Below are positions 50,827 to 61,693 of a DNA stretch of 64,000 nt, in pieces. The notes beneath the pieces are model-generated. The model was not told the origin of the DNA. It saw nothing but the letters and a program-made list of their open reading frames with translations, and did not search any database. Each line of letters opens with the position of its first letter. The first letter of the stretch is position 1. The position numbers were made by a program, and so were the translations under genes. The DNA is taken from assembly GCA_018266215.1 (NCBI GenBank), contig JAFEAV010000002.1, positions 1-64,000 of the forward strand, read 5' to 3'. The DNA comes from Cyanobacteria bacterium SZAS LIN-3 (GTDB lineage Bacteria; Cyanobacteriota; Vampirovibrionia; Obscuribacterales; Obscuribacteraceae).

Positions 50827-52254
50827 TTATCTGTTAGCGGTGGCAAAGCTTGACTCTTTTGTCTTATGGGCTACGGTTGAGCGCTTGAGGTAAGAGCCGT
50901 CGCCCTTTTTGCCCACATACTCACCGTTTTCAATGACCACTTTACCTCTTGAAAGTACAGTCTCCGGGACACCCTGTACTTCAAAGCCTTCATAACAACT
51001 GAAGTCTACCCTCATATGGTGGGTTTCGGCGCTGATTTTCATTTTCTTGTTTGGATCAAAAATTACGATGTCGGCATCGGAACCCACAGCTATAGTGCCT
51101 TTGCGCGGAAAGAGGCCGAATATTTTGGCGGCGGCGGTGGAGGTTATTTCAACAAATCTGTTTACATTAATCCTTCCCTGGACCACGCCTCCGTTGTAAA
51201 TGAGGCTCATACGGTTCTCAACGCCGGGGCCACCGTTGGGGATTTTGCTGAAGTCATCTTTGCCCAGCGTCTTCTGATCGTTGAAGCAGAAGGGGCAGTG
51301 GTCAGTAGACACCGTCTGCAGGTCGTTCATCTTGAGGCCGGTCCAGAGTTCTTCCTGGTTCCATTTTTCGCGCAGCGGCGGCGTCATCACATATTTGGCG
51401 CCTTCAAAATTTTCTCTCTCGTAGTAGGTGTAATCGAGGAAGAGGTACTGGGGGCAGGTTTCGGCAAAGGCGGGAATGCCTTCATCGCGTGCTTCCTTGA
51501 TTTTTTTGAGAGCGTCGTAGCAGCTCAAATGCACTATGTAGACTGCTGTCTCAGCCATTTCCGCCAGGGCAATGGCGCGGTTGACGCCCTCGGCTTCAGC
51601 CTTTGTCGGCCTGGTGAGCGCGTGATACTTGGGTGCCTTGTGTCCGGCTTCGCGGGCAAGCTCAACGATTTCATTGATGACCACGCCGTTTTCGGCGTGC
51701 ATGCAAATGAGGCCGCCCTCTTCGCCGGCGGTTTTCATGCCCCGGAATATTGTGGCGTCGTCGACCAGCAGTACGCCGGGATAGGCCATAAACATCTTGA
51801 AGCTGGTCACGCCCTCTTCATGGATGAGCTTCTTCATTTCCTTCAAGCGCTCGCGCGGCATGTCGGTTGTAATCATGTGGAAGCCGTAGTCGATGGCCGC
51901 TTTGCCCTGGGCCTTGGCGTGCCAGGTGTCGAGGGCTTCATATAAAGACTGGCCTTTGTTCTGGATGGCGAAGTCAATAATCGTCGTCGTGCCGCCATGC
52001 GCCGCGGCCCGGGTGCCGGTCTCGAAGTCATCGGAGGAGGTCGTGCCGCCGAAGGGCATGTCCATGTGAGTGTGAGCGTCTATGCCGCCGGGGATGACGA
52101 GCATGCCCTTGGCGTCGATAATTTTATCGGGGGCGTGGACGCTGGCATCCAGCTCTTCGCCGATTAAGGTGATGCGTTCTCCTTCTACCAATATGTCGCC
52201 GTAGTAATCGTCAACAGCTGTGACCACGCGACCGTTTTTGATAAGAGTCTTCAT
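50827..52254 (-). CDS. Dihydropyrimidinase/hydantoinase
   Basis: 475 residues, full length for the D-hydantoinase/dihydropyrimidinase group of the amidohydrolase superfamily. It opens cyclic ureides such as dihydrouracil or hydantoins. His61 and His63 (GIDAHTHMD) start the binuclear metal site, Lys153 (TSFKMFMAYPG) should be the carboxylated bridging lysine, and TDHCPF gives the metal Asp. AGGAGA lies 8 nt before the ATG. No dihydropyrimidine dehydrogenase or carbamoylase is adjacent. It is divergent from dnaG, with TATAAT at 52291-52286 as a possible -10. Confidence 0.94.
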   Translation of the reverse strand: MKTLIKNGRVVTAVDDYYGDILVEGERITLIGEELDASVHAPDKIIDAKGMLVIPGGIDAHTHMDMPFGGTTSSDDFETGTRAAAHGGTTTIIDFAIQNKGQSLYEALDTWHAKAQGKAAIDYGFHMITTDMPRERLKEMKKLIHEEGVTSFKMFMAYPGVLLVDDATIFRGMKTAGEEGGLICMHAENGVVINEIVELAREAGHKAPKYHALTRPTKAEAEGVNRAIALAEMAETAVYIVHLSCYDALKKIKEARDEGIPAFAETCPQYLFLDYTYYERENFEGAKYVMTPPLREKWNQEELWTGLKMNDLQTVSTDHCPFCFNDQKTLGKDDFSKIPNGGPGVENRMSLIYNGGVVQGRINVNRFVEITSTAAAKIFGLFPRKGTIAVGSDADIVIFDPNKKMKISAETHHMRVDFSCYEGFEVQGVPETVLSRGKVVIENGEYVGKKGDGSYLKRSTVAHKTKESSFATANR

Positions 52255-52357
52255 CAGCTAAATCTCCTGCTCTGAAACTACGCTGATTATATATACAAAC
52301 GTTGCTTAGATATAGATAGTGAGCGGTTTTCAAGCGCAGGTGAAGGCCGGTCCTGCA

Positions 52358-52366
52358 TGTTATAAA
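52358..52366 (+). promoter_or_regulatory. Extended -10 promoter of dnaG-rpoD
   Basis: TGTTATAAA at 52358-52366 is a perfect extended -10 (TGnTATAAA), about 30 nt before the dnaG start. No -35 match is needed for such promoters and none is seen. A short dyad GCAGG...CCTGC lies at 52336-52356 directly upstream. AAGGGAG then precedes the GTG at 52397. Confidence 0.6.
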
Positions 52367-52396
52367 GTGTGTTAGTACATAAGGGAGATTTTTCGC

Positions 52397-54649
52397 GTGA
52401 CAAGCGTGACGAAAGAGGTCATAGCTGAGGTGCGGATGCAGGCCAGCATCCTCGAAGTAGTCTCTGAGACCGTCGTGCTCAAACGCGCCGGGGCAAATTA
52501 TCGGGGGCTCTGTCCTTTCCATGCGGAGAAAAGCCCCTCATTTAATGTTACGCCCGAAAAAGGCATCTACAAATGTTTTGGCTGCGGCGAGGGCGGCGAC
52601 GTTTTTGCCTTCGTGCAGAAAGTCAAAGGCATAAATTTCATCGACGCCGTGCGCGAGCTGGCGCACAAATACGGCGTGAAGCTGGCCGAATCGCACGAGG
52701 ACCGCAAGGAATACGACAGGCGCTCGCAGATACTTTTGCTCTATCAGCAGGCCGCTGAATATTACATGCGCCTGCTGCAAGATCCGCATGAAGGCATAGT
52801 CGGCCGCAAATATCTGGCCGATCGCGGGCTTTCGCAGGAAACAATCGAAAAGTTCAAACTCGGCTATGCGCCTAATGCCTGGGATGGTTTGCTTACTTAT
52901 TTGACCGACAAAGCCAAGGCTTCGCCGGCCACTCTGGAAGAAGCGGGCCTGGTGAGAAAGCGCGCCGAGACCAGCGGACACTATGATCTTTACCGCAACC
53001 GATTGATGATTCCCATTTGCGACAGCGAAGGGAGAGTCATCGCATTTGGTGGCAGGACCCTGGGCGATGATCAGGTCAAATATATCAATTCACCCGAGAC
53101 GCCCATCTACACAAAAGGGCAGCATCTCTTTGGTTTCAACCTGGCCAAGACGGCCATCAAAGAGAAAGATTCGGTGATTGTGGTGGAAGGATATTTTGAC
53201 GCCATCACCAGCCATCAATATGGTTACACAAATACTGTAGCCGTTCTCGGCACCGCACTGACCGAGCCACAGGCCAAGTTGCTTGTGCGCTATACCGAGA
53301 GCAAGCGCGTTTATCTCTCTTTTGACGCAGATGCCGCCGGGGTGAAAGCGGTGGAGAGCGGGTTGAAAACGCTCAGTCAGATTGCCGAAGGTATCGGCAT
53401 CGAACTACGCGTGATCAAAGTGCCTGGTGGCAAAGACCCTGATGAATGCTTGCGTTCCGGCCCCGAGGGTGTGGAGGCTTTTGAACGAGCCAAAAACAAT
53501 GCCGCCCTGATGATTGATTACCAGCTGGATAAAGCCGTTTCGGGTATCGATCTTGAGACCCGGACCGGGCGCATCGAAGCGGCGTCCAAAATTGTACCGA
53601 TTCTGGCGGTGATCAAAAATTCGGTGGCCCGGGGGGAATATGTCCGTCTCTGGGCGATGCAACTGAGACTGCGTGAGGAAGAAATACTCTCCGACGTCAG
53701 CCAGTATCGCGCCGCCAATCGTATCGACTCCCGTCCCAGTCCCGGTGCCTTCCGTTCGGAGCAGGGGCAGGGCCAATCGGGTTATCAGTCGGGCTATAAC
53801 CGACCCGGCGGTGGGTTCAATCGCCAGGAAGGCGGCGGATTTAATCGTGAGGGCGGCTCCGGGCAATTCGGCGGCGGCGGCGGTGGATTTAATCGCGGCG
53901 GCGGCGGTCAGTTTAGCGAAGGTGGCCAGGGCCAGAATCCGTCTAATATTCCCCAGAAGGCTCAATTTACGAAAAATACCGGCGGCAAATTTCAAAAGGG
54001 CGGCAAAGGCCAGTGGGGTCCGAAAAAGCCTGAGTTTGCCGACGAGGAAGGTCTACCTATGCCGGCCAGTGCCATGGGGCATGTGGGCAACCGCCGGGCG
54101 CCCATTTCCGGCTGTTTCGAGGCTGAGAGACAGTTGCTGGCGCTCTATCTGACCTCGCGCGAGGACTATGATGTGGCCGCCAGGCAACTGGCCGACGACC
54201 GCCTGCTCAATGATTTCCACCAGCGAATCAAAGAGGCGATTGAGGGCGTGGGTCCCAATTTTGCCACTATCGAAGACTTGCAAAGCCAGCTGCAGGACCG
54301 TCTGGCCCCCGACGCCGAGGCGGCGCGCCACCTTATAGACATAATTTTGAAGGCTGAGGAATTTAAAAAACAAAAGATGCCGGTATCGGTTGTTTTGTTG
54401 GATTCCCGGGCAAGAATATTAAAGGAGCGCCTCACGCTCTTGAAAACCGCAATTTCGGGGCTTATGAGCCGAGCGGATAATGACAGCGAAGCTATGGCTT
54501 TGCAGAGTAGAATAGTAGAGCTGACTCAACTAGATACTGTCGTTTTATCCAAAGTCGAAACTCTCGAAGATCTCGAAAAGGCAAAAGCCAGACTAGACGC
54601 CATAGAAAGCGCCCAAAGCCAGACAACCAAGATGGAGACCCACGTGTGA
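52397..54649 (+). CDS. dnaG: DNA primase with glycine-rich insertion
   Basis: 750 residues; most DnaG proteins are about 580-640. It makes RNA primers at the replication fork. The CHC2 zinc site is Cys39, His42, Cys60, Cys63; the TOPRIM domain has the catalytic Glu in VVEGYFD (about 264) and the DADAAG acidic motif (about 310-314). Between the polymerase core and the helicase-binding domain (from about 570) is a Gly/Gln/Asn/Phe-rich segment at about 455-545 with GGGFNR-type repeats, which accounts for the extra length. A GTG start is favoured by AAGGGAG. Its stop overlaps the rpoD start (GTGA). Confidence 0.96.
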   Translation: MTSVTKEVIAEVRMQASILEVVSETVVLKRAGANYRGLCPFHAEKSPSFNVTPEKGIYKCFGCGEGGDVFAFVQKVKGINFIDAVRELAHKYGVKLAESHEDRKEYDRRSQILLLYQQAAEYYMRLLQDPHEGIVGRKYLADRGLSQETIEKFKLGYAPNAWDGLLTYLTDKAKASPATLEEAGLVRKRAETSGHYDLYRNRLMIPICDSEGRVIAFGGRTLGDDQVKYINSPETPIYTKGQHLFGFNLAKTAIKEKDSVIVVEGYFDAITSHQYGYTNTVAVLGTALTEPQAKLLVRYTESKRVYLSFDADAAGVKAVESGLKTLSQIAEGIGIELRVIKVPGGKDPDECLRSGPEGVEAFERAKNNAALMIDYQLDKAVSGIDLETRTGRIEAASKIVPILAVIKNSVARGEYVRLWAMQLRLREEEILSDVSQYRAANRIDSRPSPGAFRSEQGQGQSGYQSGYNRPGGGFNRQEGGGFNREGGSGQFGGGGGGFNRGGGGQFSEGGQGQNPSNIPQKAQFTKNTGGKFQKGGKGQWGPKKPEFADEEGLPMPASAMGHVGNRRAPISGCFEAERQLLALYLTSREDYDVAARQLADDRLLNDFHQRIKEAIEGVGPNFATIEDLQSQLQDRLAPDAEAARHLIDIILKAEEFKKQKMPVSVVLLDSRARILKERLTLLKTAISGLMSRADNDSEAMALQSRIVELTQLDTVVLSKVETLEDLEKAKARLDAIESAQSQTTKMETHV

Positions 54650-55728
54650 GTAAGGGTAAGGACAAAGAAGACACCTTAATTAAGAAGCTCGACAAGCTTG
54701 AAGAAGCCGGCAAGCAGCGGGAACGCAGTGGATTGGACGAAATTCTCGGCGGCGGTGCTGATGCTGAGATGGATGAAGAACCGCCGTTCGTCGCAGCCGG
54801 TGCGGGTGCCGATGATACGTTTATGCAGGGTTTTGACGAGAAAGTCGAAGAAGACCCCGAACAATTTACCGAAGAAGCCTCCAAAGGTCTGTCCTCCGAT
54901 GATCCTGTACGCATGTATCTGCGTGAAATCGGTCGCATTCCACTATTGACCGCCGATCAGGAAATCGAATACGCGCGCAAAATTGAAATGGGCGGCTCCG
55001 AAGGGGCTGTTGCCAAACGCCGGCTTGTCCAGGCCAACTTGAGACTGGTCGTATCCATCGCTAAAAAGTATGTCGGACGCGGCATGCTCTTCCTTGATTT
55101 GATTCAGGAAGGCAATATGGGTCTCATTCGCGCCGCTGAAAAGTTCGACTACGAGCGCGGCTATAAATTCTCCACTTATGCCACCTGGTGGATTCGCCAG
55201 GCGATCACGCGAGCCATTGCCGACCAGGCAAGAACGATTCGCATACCCGTGCACATGGTTGAGACCATCAACAAGCTCAAGAAGGTGACGCGTAAACTGG
55301 CTCAGGATAAGGGTCGTAAGCCCACTGAGGAAGAAATCGCCGAATCCATGGAAATTTCCATCACCAAGCTGCGCGACATCGTCAAGGTAGCGCAGGAGCC
55401 GGTTTCGCTCGAAACGCCTATCGGTAAGGAAGAAGACAGTCGTCTCGGCGACTTCATCGAAGACCGTGACGCTGAGACACCGGCATCATCGGTTACCCAG
55501 GAACTCCTGCGTGAAGATATCATCGAAGTTATGGCCGGTCTCTCCGCCCGTGAGCGCGATGTATTGAGATTGCGTTTCGGCCTCGATGACGGCCGCCAGC
55601 GTACTCTGGAAGAAGTCGGTCAATTGTTTGGCGTCACCAGAGAGCGTATCCGTCAGATCGAAGCCAAGGCCCTGCGCAAACTGAGACATCCCAACAGAAG
55701 CCGTCGTCTGCGCGAGTACATCGATTAA
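54646..55728 (+). CDS. rpoD: Primary sigma factor RpoD/SigA
   Basis: 360 residues from a GTG that overlaps the dnaG stop. All conserved regions are present: 1.2-2.1 ([21 protein letters not shown]), 2.2-2.4 ([17 protein letters not shown]), 3 and 4.2 ([19 protein letters not shown]). The acidic lead of about 85 residues replaces a full region 1.1. dnaG-rpoD is the conserved core of the macromolecular synthesis operon; rpsU is not upstream here. The stop overlaps that of the convergent S4 gene within TTAA. Confidence 0.97.
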   Translation: MSKGKDKEDTLIKKLDKLEEAGKQRERSGLDEILGGGADAEMDEEPPFVAAGAGADDTFMQGFDEKVEEDPEQFTEEASKGLSSDDPVRMYLREIGRIPLLTADQEIEYARKIEMGGSEGAVAKRRLVQANLRLVVSIAKKYVGRGMLFLDLIQEGNMGLIRAAEKFDYERGYKFSTYATWWIRQAITRAIADQARTIRIPVHMVETINKLKKVTRKLAQDKGRKPTEEEIAESMEISITKLRDIVKVAQEPVSLETPIGKEEDSRLGDFIEDRDAETPASSVTQELLREDIIEVMAGLSARERDVLRLRFGLDDGRQRTLEEVGQLFGVTRERIRQIEAKALRKLRHPNRSRRLREYID

Positions 55729-56018
55729 TAGTCGCCGCCCAACCATTCGAGTATTTCGGGTGGACGTCTGATTTCTTCGACGATTTCGTAGAGGCTGGAT
55801 GCGTCCTGCGCCGCTACCGCTTTAAGAGGTACGTCGAGGACCTTGATGGTGAGCGCGCGTGAGCCAAGCTCCAGATGGATTTTGTCGTCCACTTTGACTT
55901 CGGTTGAGGATTTGCCGGTGCGGTCATTTACAAAGACGCGACCTTGATCGCAAGCCATCTGCGCCACGGTACGACGCTTGATGATGCGTGTCACTTTCAG
56001 CCATTTATCAAGACGCAT
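55725..56018 (-). CDS. S4-domain RNA-binding protein (RqcP/Hsp15-like)
   Basis: 97 residues. It opens [20 protein letters not shown], the start typical of RqcP/YabO and HslR, followed by the S4 loop [20 protein letters not shown]. These proteins bind 50S subunits carrying stalled peptidyl-tRNA and, with RqcH, add Ala tails. The C-terminal 30 residues are acidic. No rqcH in the window. It converges with rpoD, sharing TTAA at the stops. Confidence 0.88.
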   Translation of the reverse strand: MRLDKWLKVTRIIKRRTVAQMACDQGRVFVNDRTGKSSTEVKVDDKIHLELGSRALTIKVLDVPLKAVAAQDASSLYEIVEEIRRPPEILEWLGGDY

Positions 56019-56145
56019 ATTTATTTTCCGGTTATGGGATCAAAACCCGACTCTTCATCGTCCCATTTTACCCAGTGTCGGCGCGTTTAGTTCGGACCGT
56101 TCGAGGGCTCTATATCAATGAATAGTTTCAGGGGCAAATGTCTCT

Positions 56146-56988
56146 ATGTGTAATCTTGCGAAATCTTCCGTAGCACTGGCGTGCTCTGCGCTGATGGCCA
56201 TGGCCGGCCAGGTTGCCCTGGCGGAACCTATCTTGCTGGCCGAAAGCCTGGTTGGTGCCGGTCAGTTTGGTGATCCGCCGCCCGCCGCCGCCGCGGTTAA
56301 ACACACCGCCACCGCCGGTAAGTCCAGGGCTGCCACTAAGAGCACGAAGACGGCCCGGTCGGGCAAGGCGGCCAAGGCTACGAAACCCGCCGCCAGCGCC
56401 AAATCTGCACCACCCGTTAGCTACGGTTCCGGGTCTGATAATTCTTCCTCGGCCGAGGGTGGAGCTTACTCCACGCCACCCACCGGCAGCGGCTTTTTTC
56501 GCAGCGGCGCTTCTCCTCTGGCGGGAGGCGTGACAGTAATAGATCACGTGAGCCCCGGCGGCATGCGTCTGAAGCGCGCTACCCTGCCGATTGGCATTGA
56601 CAGCAACGGCAACCACGGTGAGCCGGTGGCAAACACCCATGAGCTGCCTCTGACGGGCTCATTGAGCGATGACGGGACGAAGTTTCAAACATTGTTTCCC
56701 TCCCTGGACGGCAGCGGCGACCCGGGAAGGACCTTGAGCGGAAATGCTCAGCAAGATAAGCCTTTAGCTCAGCCCAAGGGCCATCCGATCTGGCAAAAGA
56801 GCCCCCTGGGCGGATATTACGACGCCAGCGGCAGCACCCATGATGTAGTTAAAGGTAATCAACTTTACAAATACGGAGGCACCATGGCTGATGGCCTGAC
56901 ACCGGCTCCCAGTGGACCGGTTGAGCAAAACAGCATGGGCTATATCAGGTGGCAACCGTTGCGTGGTGGACCCCCCGGCTACTATTAA
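56146..56988 (+). CDS. Secreted low-complexity hypothetical protein
   Basis: 280 residues. A signal peptide (SSVALACSALMAMAGQ, cleavage near ALAEP) precedes an Ala/Lys/Thr-rich basic segment (about 50-90) and then a Gly/Pro/Ser-rich remainder with no repeats of note. It ends GPPGYY. The basic Ala/Lys segment resembles histone-H1-like tails. The ribosome-binding site is poor and a second ATG at about residue 17 is possible. It lies upstream of the RND adaptor, 41 bp from its start, on the same strand. No family recognised. Confidence 0.58.
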   Translation: MCNLAKSSVALACSALMAMAGQVALAEPILLAESLVGAGQFGDPPPAAAAVKHTATAGKSRAATKSTKTARSGKAAKATKPAASAKSAPPVSYGSGSDNSSSAEGGAYSTPPTGSGFFRSGASPLAGGVTVIDHVSPGGMRLKRATLPIGIDSNGNHGEPVANTHELPLTGSLSDDGTKFQTLFPSLDGSGDPGRTLSGNAQQDKPLAQPKGHPIWQKSPLGGYYDASGSTHDVVKGNQLYKYGGTMADGLTPAPSGPVEQNSMGYIRWQPLRGGPPGYY

Positions 56989-57029
56989 TGTTGTATGCTC
57001 TTGCTAGGTAGTAAGGCTAGCCCTCAACG

Positions 57030-58577
57030 TTGCATATAGAGACCCGAGCGTCAGTAGTTTTAAAGGTTGCCCTGTCAATTATTTGCGGCAGTCTTTGTTT
57101 GACCGCCTGCCATGGCGGTAACTCCCAGCCAGCCCCGAATGAGAATGTCATTCAGGGTCAGCTGCCCTCGTCGTCCGGTAAAAACGAGTCTGGCAAAAAT
57201 GTTGGTGCTCCGATTGCGGCGCAAAATCATGATGAGAACGGCAGCGCTCGGGCGCATAGCACCGCCGGCGGTGCCTCGGGGACGACTTCCGGGTCCGCTT
57301 CCACGCATAAAAACAATCTTGTTGTAGTGAGCGAGGACACGGCCCGGCGCATCGAACTCAAGACCGAAAAAATTGAAGAGCGCGATCTCGTATTGCCTCT
57401 GCATTTGACCGGCCACGTCGAGCCGGACACCGGCTGCGAGGTCGATGTCAGCGCCCGTATTACAGGTCGCGTTACCAAGATCCTGGTCAAGCCCGGCGAA
57501 TTTGTCAAAAAAGGTCAGCTCCTGGCCATGATTGACAGCCGCGAAGTGGCCGAGCTGGAAGGCGAGATGGTGGAGGCCAAATCCAAGCTGGATATCGCCC
57601 AGGCCCACGCCGAGCGCGAGCGTCAGGTCTATGAAGAGCAGCTGGCCCGGCCCAAATCTCTCCTGGACGAGCGGGCGCGCGTGGCTCACGCCAAGGTAAA
57701 ACTGGATCTGGCCCAGAGTGATTTTCGTCGTATTGAAGACTTGTACAAAGAGAAAATCGCAGCCGCCAAGGATTTCGTCGCCGCCAAAGCCGCCGTCACC
57801 GAGGCCCATGTGGAAATGGACCAGGCCCAGACTGCGCTGCAGCGCGAACAACACCTGTACGAAAATCGCGTCCTGATGAAAAAAGATTACCAGCTCGCCA
57901 TTGCCGAAGTCACCCGCGAGCGTCAGCATCTGACCACAATCATCAAACGACTGGAATTTATCGGCGCTGATAGACAATTGACCGGCCAGGTATTAAAAAC
58001 CGGTGATATCAATGGACTGGCCCGCATTGTCGCTCCCATCGATGGCGGTCTCAGCCGCTATGAGGTGGCTCCGGGCGAAATGGTCCACCCCGAAACTTCA
58101 ATGTTCAAAATCACCAATTTGCATTACGTGCAGATTTATGCGGATCTGCCTGAAGTCGATGTGCAGCGTGTCAAGTTGGGTGACCACGTCAAGATCAAAG
58201 TGCCCGGCTATCCTAACGAACTCTTTCAAGGCACCATCAGTCTCATTTCACAGCGCGTCCATCTGGAGACGCGTACCTTGCCTATACGCGCTCGTCTGGT
58301 TAATCCATCCGGCAAACTCAAGCCTAATATGTATGCGGAAATTGACCTGGAAGGTACGGCCAGAAGATGTCTGGCCTGTCCCAAGGCCGCAGTGCAGGAG
58401 CATGAGGGTCGCAAAATCGTCTTCGTCAAACAGCCGGGTGGTTTTGAAGAGCGCCCCATCAAACTGGGTGCCAGTGGTGAGCATTATTTTGAAGTACTGT
58501 CCGGCTTGACTGTCGGCGAATCCGTAGCTACGCAAGGTTCTCTCATGCTAAAAACGGAGCTCAGTTATCACCACTGA
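57030..58577 (+). CDS. RND efflux periplasmic adaptor (CusB/CzcB-type) lipoprotein
   Basis: 515 residues from a TTG start. A lipobox at Cys27 (LTAC) indicates an acylated adaptor. The membrane-fusion-protein plan is clear: barrel-sandwich strands (LTGHVEPDTGCEVDVSARI; GRVTKILVKPGEFVKKGQL), a long helical hairpin (about 170-310) and beta-barrel parts (YEVAPGEMVHPE; LGDHVKIKVPGYP). It links the inner-membrane pump to an outer-membrane channel. A His-Gly-rich start to the mature protein (CHGGNSQ) is small. The pump gene begins at the overlapping base (TGATG). Confidence 0.9.
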   Translation: MHIETRASVVLKVALSIICGSLCLTACHGGNSQPAPNENVIQGQLPSSSGKNESGKNVGAPIAAQNHDENGSARAHSTAGGASGTTSGSASTHKNNLVVVSEDTARRIELKTEKIEERDLVLPLHLTGHVEPDTGCEVDVSARITGRVTKILVKPGEFVKKGQLLAMIDSREVAELEGEMVEAKSKLDIAQAHAERERQVYEEQLARPKSLLDERARVAHAKVKLDLAQSDFRRIEDLYKEKIAAAKDFVAAKAAVTEAHVEMDQAQTALQREQHLYENRVLMKKDYQLAIAEVTRERQHLTTIIKRLEFIGADRQLTGQVLKTGDINGLARIVAPIDGGLSRYEVAPGEMVHPETSMFKITNLHYVQIYADLPEVDVQRVKLGDHVKIKVPGYPNELFQGTISLISQRVHLETRTLPIRARLVNPSGKLKPNMYAEIDLEGTARRCLACPKAAVQEHEGRKIVFVKQPGGFEERPIKLGASGEHYFEVLSGLTVGESVATQGSLMLKTELSYHH

Positions 58578-61500
58578 TGATCGCCCGCTTAATACGCTAC
58601 TGTCTCAGACATCGCATTTTTACCGTGGGCACGGCTCTTTTGATTGCCGCTTTCGGCGTTTACAGCGCCATGACTATCGCGGTCGATTCTTTCCCTGATG
58701 TGTCAAACGTGCAGGTGCAGATCATCACCGAGCCCGAGAGTATGTCGGCCGATGAAGTGGAAACCCTGGTCACCTATCCCCTGGAAAATGCCCTTAATGG
58801 TACGCCCAGGCTGGTCAAGATCCGCAGCAACAGTAGCTTTGGGCTCTCGGTCGTTACCGCCATATTTGACGACAATACTGACATTGACTGGGCCCGTTCG
58901 GTGGTGCAGTTGCGCCTCAATCAAATGGATCTTCCTGACGATGTGCCCAAGCCGCTTCTGGGGCCGGTCGTCTCGACTTTTTCCAATGTGCTCAATTACT
59001 ACCTTGTCTCGGATCGCTATGACCTTACCGAGCTGCGCACCATCCAGGACTGGCTTGTAGCCAGGCGCTTGAAGTCGGTGCCCGGGGTGAGCAATGTCGT
59101 CAGCTATGGCGGCTTCGTCAAGCAGTATCAGGTCAATGTCTCGCCGCATGTGCTCAAGGGCTACAGTCTCAGCCTCAAAGAAGTCCTGGACGCTCTTTCG
59201 TCCAACAATTCCAACGCCGGCGGCAACTTCATCGAGCAGGGTGGAGAAGAAATCATCGTCCGCGGTCTGGGACGCATCGACAGCATCGAAGACATAAAAA
59301 ATATCGTTATCAAATCAGTTGCAGGTACACCGATCAAAGTCGGCCAGATCGGCCGCTGCGAGATAGGTGAGGCCTTCCGCCGGGGCTCGGCCTCGATGAA
59401 TGGCACCGGTGAAGTTGTCACCGGCATGGTGCTTACCCGCAAAGGCGTCAACACAAAAGAAGTCGTCACCCGCGTCAAACACAGACTCAGTCAGCTCGCC
59501 AGCGAATTGCCCCAGGGCGTTACCCTGGTCACGTTCTATGACCAGAGCGCTCTGGTTGATAAGACTGTCGACACCGTGCGCGAAATTTTGACCTTCGGCG
59601 GCGGGCTTGTGATCGTAGTCCTTTTTGCCATCTTGCTCAATATTCGCTGTGCTTTGATTGTTTCTACAATCATTCCGGTGTCCCTGCTTTTTGCTTTCAT
59701 TATGATGAAATACTCGGGACTGACAGCCAATCTTATGACCCTTGGCGCGGTCGACTTTGGTGTTATTGTCGATGCCGGGGTGGTGATGGTGGAAAACATT
59801 TTCCGTCATCTGGCCGAGGAGCGAGAGCGAGTCAATCACGGCGATTTGACCGAGGAAGAGTATCGCAAGAATCATTTTCAGACAATTTTCACCGCCGCGC
59901 GTGAAGTGGGCCGGCCGATATTTTTCGCCATCATTATTATCATTTCGGTCTATCTGCCGCTGTTCTCGCTAGAAGGCATGGAGAAGCGTCTCTTCAGTCC
60001 CCTGGCCATGAACTATATATTTGCCCTGGTCGGTGCCCTCGTTTATTCTCTGACCGTCATCCCGGTGCTCTGTCTCTGGGCTCTCAAGGGCAATGTCAAA
60101 GAGCATGCCAGTCCGGTGATTGAGTTTATGCGCAAGCGCATCGAGCCGATTCTCCAGCTCTCCCTGGCCAGGCCTAAGAAGACCCTGGCTCTGTCGGCAC
60201 TCTTGCTGCTTTGCAGTGTGGCGCTGGTCCCGTTTTTGGGATCGGAGTTTGTGCCCACTATTGATGAGGGCTCAATCCTGCTGCGTACAAAGCTCTCTCC
60301 CAGCGTCGCCCACACCGAGTCCCGGCGCATTGCATCTCTGGTGGAAAGCACGATTAAAGAATTCCCCGAAGTCGAGATGGTCGTATCGCGCATCGGTCGA
60401 TCCGGCATGGGCAGTGACCTGGAAGGCGTCGACAACGCTGACGTGTACATCGGACTCAAGCCTCGCAGTCAGTGGAAGACGACCAAAAATAAAGAAGAGC
60501 TGGTCAATGCCATGTCCGCCAAGGTGCATGCTATCCCGGGCCTGGTCTCCAGTTTCAGCCAGCCCATCGCCGACATGATCGATGACCTGGTCTCGGGCAT
60601 CAAGGCCGATCTGGCCATCAAAGTCTTTGGCGACAACCTTCAGGTGATTGACAGCATTTCTAAGCAAATTGAGGGTTGCGCCGCATCGGTCCGGGGAGCC
60701 TGCGACTTGCAGCGCGAGCACATCCTCGGTCTGCCCCAGCTCAATATCCGCCTGCGCCGCGACATTATCGCCCGCTACGATCTTAACGTCCAGGACGTGC
60801 AGGAAATTATCTCCACCGCCGTAGCCGGAAAAGTGACTACCGAGGTGATTGAGGGCAACAAGCGCTTTGGCCTGGCAGTGCGCTTCCCCAAGGAATATCG
60901 CGACAGCGTCGAGGATATCGAGGCCATTCTGGTTGACACTCCCAGTGGTGTCAAAGTGCCGCTCAAACAACTGGCCGATATTACCATCGACCGTGGTACG
61001 GTCATGATTAACCGCGAGGACGGTGAGCGCCGCACGGCTGTCCTGGCCAATGTCCGCGGTCGCGATATGGGCGGCTTCGTCAATGAGGTGCGTGAAAAAG
61101 TGGCGCATGAGGTGCGCCTGCCGCATGGTTATAGAATCGAATGGGGCGGTCAGTTTGAGAATCAAGAGCGGGCCATGGCCCGGCTTTCCATTGTTGTGCC
61201 CGTGGTGCTTCTGATTATTTTCGTATTGCTTTATGCCACCCTGCACTCTCTGCGCAACGCTTTTCTCGTTATGCTCAATGTGCCTTTTGCCGTTATCGGC
61301 GGTATAGTCGGACTGCTTGTGGCGCGTGAGCCGGTATCCGTACCGGCCATCATCGGCTTCATCGCCCTCTTTGGTGTGGCTGTGCAGAACGGTGTGATCA
61401 TGGTCAGCTACATGATGCAGCAGCACGATCTTGGCCTGTCTTCCATCGAGGCCGCCCGCGAAGGCGTGCGAGTGAGGCTGCGGCCCGTGGTCATGACCGC

Positions 61501-61693
61501 TCTGGTTGCTATGGTCGGCTTCTTGCCGCTATTGCTCTCCGACGGCACCGGCGCCGAGCTACAGCGGCCCCTGGCGACGGTCGTCATCGGCGGCCTCTTC
61601 ACCTCGACCTTCTTAACCCTGGTCGTTTTGCCCAGTCTCTACGCTCTAATAAACTCCGAACCACCGCACACAAAAAACATCGACGTCGTCTGA
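58577..61693 (+). CDS. Heavy-metal RND efflux pump (CusA/CzcA-type)
   Basis: 1038 residues, full length for HME-RND transporters. The first membrane helix and FPDVSNVQVQI opening fit the family. The proton-relay motif DFGVIVDAGVVMVEN in helix 4 keeps Asp393, Asp399 and Glu406, with the same spacing as CzcA Asp402, Asp408 and Glu415. Metal specificity (Zn/Co/Cd or Cu/Ag) cannot be assigned by eye. The start overlaps the adaptor stop. No outer-membrane channel gene is adjacent; it may be supplied in trans. Its stop abuts the convergent small Cys protein (TGATCA). Confidence 0.95.
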   Translation: MIARLIRYCLRHRIFTVGTALLIAAFGVYSAMTIAVDSFPDVSNVQVQIITEPESMSADEVETLVTYPLENALNGTPRLVKIRSNSSFGLSVVTAIFDDNTDIDWARSVVQLRLNQMDLPDDVPKPLLGPVVSTFSNVLNYYLVSDRYDLTELRTIQDWLVARRLKSVPGVSNVVSYGGFVKQYQVNVSPHVLKGYSLSLKEVLDALSSNNSNAGGNFIEQGGEEIIVRGLGRIDSIEDIKNIVIKSVAGTPIKVGQIGRCEIGEAFRRGSASMNGTGEVVTGMVLTRKGVNTKEVVTRVKHRLSQLASELPQGVTLVTFYDQSALVDKTVDTVREILTFGGGLVIVVLFAILLNIRCALIVSTIIPVSLLFAFIMMKYSGLTANLMTLGAVDFGVIVDAGVVMVENIFRHLAEERERVNHGDLTEEEYRKNHFQTIFTAAREVGRPIFFAIIIIISVYLPLFSLEGMEKRLFSPLAMNYIFALVGALVYSLTVIPVLCLWALKGNVKEHASPVIEFMRKRIEPILQLSLARPKKTLALSALLLLCSVALVPFLGSEFVPTIDEGSILLRTKLSPSVAHTESRRIASLVESTIKEFPEVEMVVSRIGRSGMGSDLEGVDNADVYIGLKPRSQWKTTKNKEELVNAMSAKVHAIPGLVSSFSQPIADMIDDLVSGIKADLAIKVFGDNLQVIDSISKQIEGCAASVRGACDLQREHILGLPQLNIRLRRDIIARYDLNVQDVQEIISTAVAGKVTTEVIEGNKRFGLAVRFPKEYRDSVEDIEAILVDTPSGVKVPLKQLADITIDRGTVMINREDGERRTAVLANVRGRDMGGFVNEVREKVAHEVRLPHGYRIEWGGQFENQERAMARLSIVVPVVLLIIFVLLYATLHSLRNAFLVMLNVPFAVIGGIVGLLVAREPVSVPAIIGFIALFGVAVQNGVIMVSYMMQQHDLGLSSIEAAREGVRVRLRPVVMTALVAMVGFLPLLLSDGTGAELQRPLATVVIGGLFTSTFLTLVVLPSLYALINSEPPHTKNIDVV

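Noticed and set aside
60272..61426. Minus-strand frame of 384 codons inside the RND pump gene
   Set aside because: It is antisense to the well-conserved transporter and rich in His and Asp as such shadows are.
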